NCBI GenBank assembly: GCA_002352945.1
Contig: DDHL01000068.1
Span: 13,950 to 22,991 of the forward strand
Direction of reading: 5' to 3'
Length of the DNA: 9,042 bases
Origin: Campylobacteraceae bacterium UBA1877
GTDB taxonomy: Bacteria; Campylobacterota; Campylobacteria; Campylobacterales; Campylobacteraceae
In this document: positions 6,217 to 9,042 of the stretch, piece by piece
Layout: each line of letters starts with the position of its first letter
How positions within the stretch are numbered: position 1 is the stretch's first letter
The notes under the pieces: generated by a model
What the model saw: only the letters and a program-made list of their open reading frames with translations
What the model was told of the DNA's origin: nothing
The model's database searches: none
Translations under genes and position numbers: made by a program

Positions 6217-7424
6217 TTGCCCTTAGTGATATCGTTCAAGCAAAACGTCGCGTAAGCCCGATTATTAACTCTACTCCATTTGCAAAGGCGCTTATTTTAA
6301 GCGATATTGTAGGTGCAGATGTCTATCTTAAAAAAGAAAATTTGCAGTTAACTGGTGCTTATAAAATTAGAGGCGCTTATAATAAGATTGCTTCATTAAG
6401 TGATGAAGAGAGGGCCCGTGGAGTTATTGCAGCAAGCGCTGGCAATCATGCTCAAGGTGTCGCATACAGTGCAAAACTTTTTGGAATACGAGCTGTTATA
6501 GTTATGCCAGAGGCTACGCCACTGCTTAAGGTAACTGGAACAAAAGAACTTGGTGCAGAGGTTATTTTGCATGGGGATAACTATGATGAAGCCTTTGCCC
6601 ATGCCCAAAAAGTTGCAAGTGAAGAGGGGATGAGTTTTATCCATCCTTTTGAAGATGATGCGGTTATTGCAGGTCAGGGCACAATAGCGCTTGAAATGCT
6701 AGATAGCGTAAATGATTTGGATATTGTAGTGGTCCCAATTGGCGGCGGCGGCCTTATTAGTGGAGTCGGTTCTGCAATTAAGCAACTTGATCCAAAAATT
6801 AAAGTTATTGGAGTAACTGCCAAAGGTGCACCTGCTATGTTTGAATCTTTTCAAGCAAAGTGCGTTATCAATTCAAAAAGTGTCCGCTCTATTGCAGATG
6901 GTATTGCAGTAAGAGATACTAGTGAAAAAAATCTTAAATATATTCTTGAGTGTGTTGATGAGATAGTTCAAGTTGATGATGAAGAGATTGCAACGGCGAT
7001 TTTGTTTTTGTTAGAGCGGCAAAAATTAGTTGTAGAAGGCGGCGGTGCTGCGGGAGTGGCAGCTATTATGCACAAAAAGTTTAATTATGGCCCAAATAGC
7101 AAGATTGGCACAATTTTAAGCGGTGGAAATATTGATGTGCAAACCCTTTCAGTCATTATTGAAAAGGGTCTAATTAAATCAGCTAGAAAGATGATAATAA
7201 CCGTTACTTTAGTAGATAAACCAGGTGCATTAATGCGCCTTACTGATATTTTACGTGATGCAAATGCTAATATAATCAAAATTGATTACGATAGAACTTC
7301 AACAACCCTCTCTTATGGTGATGCAAATATCACAATAACGCTTGAAACAAAAGGTAAAGAGCACCAAGAGGAGGTTCGCCAAAAACTCACAAAAGGTGGG
7401 TATAAATTTAGCGAAACCTTTTAA
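6213..7424 (+). CDS. ilvA: threonine ammonia-lyase (threonine dehydratase), single ACT domain
   Basis: This PLP enzyme deaminates L-threonine to 2-oxobutanoate and ammonia, the committing step from threonine towards isoleucine. The 403 residues comprise a fold-type II catalytic domain (about 1-315) and one ACT domain (about 325-403, beginning KMIITVTLVDKPGALMRL). Lys51 in TGAYKIRGA is the PLP Schiff-base lysine. SAGNHAQG (75-82) and GGGG (177-180) bind the cofactor carboxylate and phosphate. Length and single ACT domain fit the medium form, distinct from the approximately 510-residue E. coli IlvA with two ACT-like domains and from TdcB without one. The ACT domain suggests amino-acid feedback control, though its ligand cannot be told. 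The ATG overlaps the preceding stop (ATGA) without a clear Shine-Dalgarno, implying coupling. Its stop overlaps the stop of the convergent gene. Confidence 0.93.
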   Translation: MIALSDIVQAKRRVSPIINSTPFAKALILSDIVGADVYLKKENLQLTGAYKIRGAYNKIASLSDEERARGVIAASAGNHAQGVAYSAKLFGIRAVIVMPEATPLLKVTGTKELGAEVILHGDNYDEAFAHAQKVASEEGMSFIHPFEDDAVIAGQGTIALEMLDSVNDLDIVVVPIGGGGLISGVGSAIKQLDPKIKVIGVTAKGAPAMFESFQAKCVINSKSVRSIADGIAVRDTSEKNLKYILECVDEIVQVDDEEIATAILFLLERQKLVVEGGGAAGVAAIMHKKFNYGPNSKIGTILSGGNIDVQTLSVIIEKGLIKSARKMIITVTLVDKPGALMRLTDILRDANANIIKIDYDRTSTTLSYGDANITITLETKGKEHQEEVRQKLTKGGYKFSETF

Positions 7425-7873
7425 TTTTGAAGCCTTGCGTAAGAGTCAGCCAACTCTTCACGCAGGGCATCAGCTAATGCATCCCCATTTTTTATATTTT
7501 GCACAATTAAGGTATCTAGTTTACTAAGTAGTTCAAAAAGCTCACTTTCAATAGCACTTTTTGGACGACGTTTTGCATTCATTGTCTCAAAAAAGACAAG
7601 GGTTCGCATCATATCTGAAAGCTCTTCTAAAACCTTACTTGGCTCAATCTCATCTTTTAATTGGTAAATTCCATCATGCGGCTCTTTTTGTGGATCGATT
7701 GAGAGTTTGATTTGTCGAATCTTTTCTTGAATAATTCCAGCAAATTTTGCATAAATTTCACTATCTTGACTCTCGCCTTTAGCATCGATTCTTTGGGTGA
7801 TTCGTTTGATTTGATTTATCATAACCATAGTTACAACTATTGCTATGATTATGGCTGGTAAAAATTGCTCCAT
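7421..7873 (-). CDS. unrecognised single-pass membrane protein with helical cytoplasmic region
   Basis: I do not recognise this 150-residue protein. It has one hydrophobic helix at the N-terminus (residues 4-20, LPAIIIAIVVTMVMINQ), then a basic stretch (IKRITQRIDAK), which suggests an N-out anchor with a cytoplasmic body. The rest is charged and rich in Leu, Glu, Lys and Ile, with spacing compatible with amphipathic helices or short coiled coils (about 40-60, 78-95 and 105-148). No catalytic motif or Cys cluster is visible. AAAGGA, five bases before the ATG, supports this start. It begins two bases after the rarD stop, so the two form an operon. It converges on ilvA, with TAA stops on both strands sharing TTAA at 7421-7424. 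A scaffold or accessory role is guesswork. Confidence 0.75.
   Translation of the reverse strand: MEQFLPAIIIAIVVTMVMINQIKRITQRIDAKGESQDSEIYAKFAGIIQEKIRQIKLSIDPQKEPHDGIYQLKDEIEPSKVLEELSDMMRTLVFFETMNAKRRPKSAIESELFELLSKLDTLIVQNIKNGDALADALREELADSYARLQN
7432..7468. repeat. strong imperfect hairpin at the ilvA / rarD-operon convergence
   Basis: GCCTTGCGTAAGAGT (7432-7446) pairs with ACTCTT-C-ACGCAGGGC (7453-7468) around the loop CAGCCA, giving 15 pairs with one G-T wobble and one bulged C. It starts eight bases after the ilvA stop and lies within the last codons of the minus-strand gene. No T-run follows directly on either strand, so it is not a standard intrinsic terminator. It could stabilise mRNA ends or help both transcripts stop at the convergent junction. 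Confidence 0.6.
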
Positions 7874-7875
7874 TG

Positions 7876-8772
7876 CTATCCTTTGGCTTTTTTAGTCCGT
7901 TTTAAAAAGCTTTCACAACTTATGAGTAAAAGTGCCGACCATATTAGCAAAAAAGTGATGAGTTTTTCTTGAGTTAGAGGCTCTTTGTAAATAAAAACGG
8001 CTAAAAATAGATTAATTGTAGGAGCAAGGTACTGAAAAAAACCAATGGTGCTTAGTCTTAATCTAGTTGCAGCAGAGTTGAATGCTAAAAGAGGAAGCAC
8101 CGTTACAGGGCCTGCTAGGATTAAAAGCCATGTTGTAGTTGAAAAAGCCCACTCAAAACTGCTTATATGGTTAAAATCCAAATAGAGCCAGTAAAAGACT
8201 GCCAAAGGCATGAGGATAATAGTTTCAATATAAAGTCCAGGTAGTGATGGTACAGCAACCCTTTTTCTAACAAGTCCATAAAAACCAAATAAAAGCGCTA
8301 AGACAATAGAGATTGTTGGAATCTCTCCTAATGAGAAGATTTGGTATAAAACGGCCAATGAGGCTAAAATAATTGCAAAAAATTGTGTTAAAGTGGGGCG
8401 TTCACTTAAAAAAATAGTGCCTAAAAGTATATTGACAAGGGGGTTGATATAGTAGCCTAAGCTTGCTTCAATAATTTTTCCATTATTAACTGCCCAAATA
8501 TACACACCCCAATTTGTTGCAATTAAAAGTGATGAGAGCATAAGCCATTTGAATGCATTTGGCTGGGATAAAACTGCACGAATTGTTCTTATTTGACGGG
8601 ACAAAGCTAAAATGAGAAATAAAAAAACAACTGACCATACAACGCGGTGCAAAAGAATTTGTATTGCAGGAACAGAATCTAAAGATTTAAAATAGATTGG
8701 TGCTAATCCCCAAAATCCAAAGGCGCAAATGGCAAATATTACACCCTGAGTGGTTGAACTAAACTTCTTCAA
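7876..8772 (-). CDS. rarD: RarD-type EamA-family permease
   Basis: This inner-membrane transporter of the drug/metabolite superfamily has about ten hydrophobic helices in two EamA repeats. Typical RarD segments are GVIFAICAFGFWGLAPIYFK near the N-terminus, TNWGVYIWAVN and ASLGYYINPLVN in the first repeat, and GFFQYLAPTINLFLAVF in the second. The substrate is not established for RarD (E. coli RarD was named for a supposed chloramphenicol resistance role). The start is uncertain. The frame after the upstream stop opens with TTG at 8805 (309 residues), and a second TTG lies at 8772 (298 residues). I chose 8772 because it places eight residues before QGV, against seven in E. coli RarD, and gives a length close to the E. 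coli protein (about 296). Neither start has a clear Shine-Dalgarno; no ATG or GTG is available nearby. It shares an operon with the following small membrane protein. Confidence 0.87.
   Translation of the reverse strand: MKKFSSTTQGVIFAICAFGFWGLAPIYFKSLDSVPAIQILLHRVVWSVVFLFLILALSRQIRTIRAVLSQPNAFKWLMLSSLLIATNWGVYIWAVNNGKIIEASLGYYINPLVNILLGTIFLSERPTLTQFFAIILASLAVLYQIFSLGEIPTISIVLALLFGFYGLVRKRVAVPSLPGLYIETIILMPLAVFYWLYLDFNHISSFEWAFSTTTWLLILAGPVTVLPLLAFNSAATRLRLSTIGFFQYLAPTINLFLAVFIYKEPLTQEKLITFLLIWSALLLISCESFLKRTKKAKG
7879..7884 (-). promoter_or_regulatory. ribosome binding site of the small membrane protein gene
   Basis: On the minus strand AAAGGA lies five bases before the ATG at 7873 and overlaps the last codons of rarD. 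It supports that start and coupling with rarD. Confidence 0.65.
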
Positions 8773-8824
8773 GTCTCTACTTTTTGGCGTATTGTAACAA
8801 GGCAAGGTTTAATGTGCACTTTCG

Positions 8825-8853
8825 TTGACTTAAAATGTTTAAAAAACTATAAT
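8825..8853 (+). promoter_or_regulatory. near-consensus sigma70 promoter of the DAHP synthase gene
   Basis: TTGACT (8825-8830) and TATAAT (8848-8853) are separated by exactly 17 bases; only one base differs from consensus. Transcription would start near 8860, giving a leader of about 26 bases, too short for a riboswitch or attenuator. It lies in the divergent region facing rarD. Confidence 0.8.
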
Positions 8854-8873
8854 AAACAAATTTTTATTTTATT

Positions 8874-8878
8874 AAGGA
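8874..8878 (+). promoter_or_regulatory. ribosome binding site of the DAHP synthase gene
   Basis: AAGGA is placed seven bases before the ATG at 8886 and selects that start. Confidence 0.65.
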
Positions 8879-8885
8879 TAGTAAT

Positions 8886-9042
8886 ATGCAATCATGGAGT
8901 CGAACATCTTGGCGTCAAAAGCCAATTAAACAGCAGCCAACATATCCTGATATCGAGCAGTTAAAAGCGATTGAAAAAGAGTTACAAAAATATCCCCCAC
9001 TTGTTTTTGCAGGAGAGGTGAGGAATTTAAAAAGATATTTAG
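8886..9042 (+). CDS. class II DAHP synthase, N-terminal part, cut by the window edge
   Basis: The 52 visible residues are the start of a class II 3-deoxy-D-arabino-heptulosonate-7-phosphate synthase, which condenses phosphoenolpyruvate with erythrose 4-phosphate in the first step of the shikimate pathway. Seen: [19 protein letters not shown] (about 4-22), then [20 protein letters not shown] to the edge. WSxxSWR, the QQPxYPD block and [10 protein letters not shown] are conserved at the N-terminus of the plant/mycobacterial/Campylobacterota type, not the AroFGH type of E. coli. The rest of the enzyme, including the metal and substrate sites, lies outside the window. It stands first in its transcript behind a strong promoter. 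I leave the symbol blank because the name differs between genomes. Confidence 0.9.
   Translation, partial: MQSWSRTSWRQKPIKQQPTYPDIEQLKAIEKELQKYPPLVFAGEVRNLKRYL

Noticed and set aside
6748..6753. GGCGGCGGCGGC run as a simple repeat
   Set aside because: It encodes the conserved glycine loop of the PLP enzyme and needs no other explanation.
7342..7527. + strand open frame across the end of ilvA
   Set aside because: It overlaps the ACT domain of ilvA and the opposing gene, and has no ribosome binding site or recognisable sequence.
1..9042. Search for mobile elements, CRISPR arrays, tRNA/rRNA genes or a defence or toxin-antitoxin system
   Set aside because: Nothing seen: no transposase, no regularly spaced repeats, no RNA gene folds, and almost all bases belong to recognised housekeeping genes.

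Overview
The window looks like a housekeeping stretch of an AT-rich chromosome, most likely from a free-living member of the Campylobacterota (the former Epsilonproteobacteria). This is inferred from the class II DAHP synthase start at the right edge, the AT-rich sequence with TTTTGATATAATG-type promoters, the TrmA-type protein with an N-terminal Cys cluster, and the short-overlap operon style. No single feature fixes the genus.

Positions 1-4596 hold a Mrp (Mnh) Na+/H+ antiporter operon on the + strand in the group 2 arrangement: a fused mrpA-mrpB gene (cut by the left edge), then mrpC, mrpD, mrpE, mrpF and mrpG. The genes overlap by 1-7 bases or are separated by at most 9 bases. All encode membrane subunits of one multisubunit complex related to the membrane arm of respiratory complex I.

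Positions 4637-5743 hold trmA, the tRNA m5U54 methyltransferase. Its catalytic body is intact, but the frame from its natural start is interrupted by an in-frame TAG at codon 14 (4676-4678). The TAG sits in a perfect small palindrome. It is a nonsense mutation or a sequence error. TAG is the ordinary stop of mrpE, mrpF, mrpG and trmA here, so recoding is unlikely.

A promoter-like sequence at about 5725-5755 precedes a two-gene unit: a small CoA-binding (YccU-like) Rossmann protein, then ilvA (threonine ammonia-lyase with one ACT domain), joined by an ATGA overlap.

On the minus strand, a RarD-type EamA transporter (8772 or 8805 down to 7876) is followed by an unrecognised 150-residue protein with one membrane helix (7873 down to 7421). 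The latter converges on ilvA with overlapping stop codons, and a strong imperfect hairpin lies just beyond ilvA. Divergently from rarD, a near-consensus sigma70 promoter (8825-8853) drives a class II DAHP synthase, the first enzyme of the shikimate pathway, which runs off the right edge.

No RNA gene, mobile element, CRISPR array or phage-like content was seen, and there is no gene-free stretch over 300 bases. I did not find a convincing new biological system. The most notable observation is the interrupted trmA.
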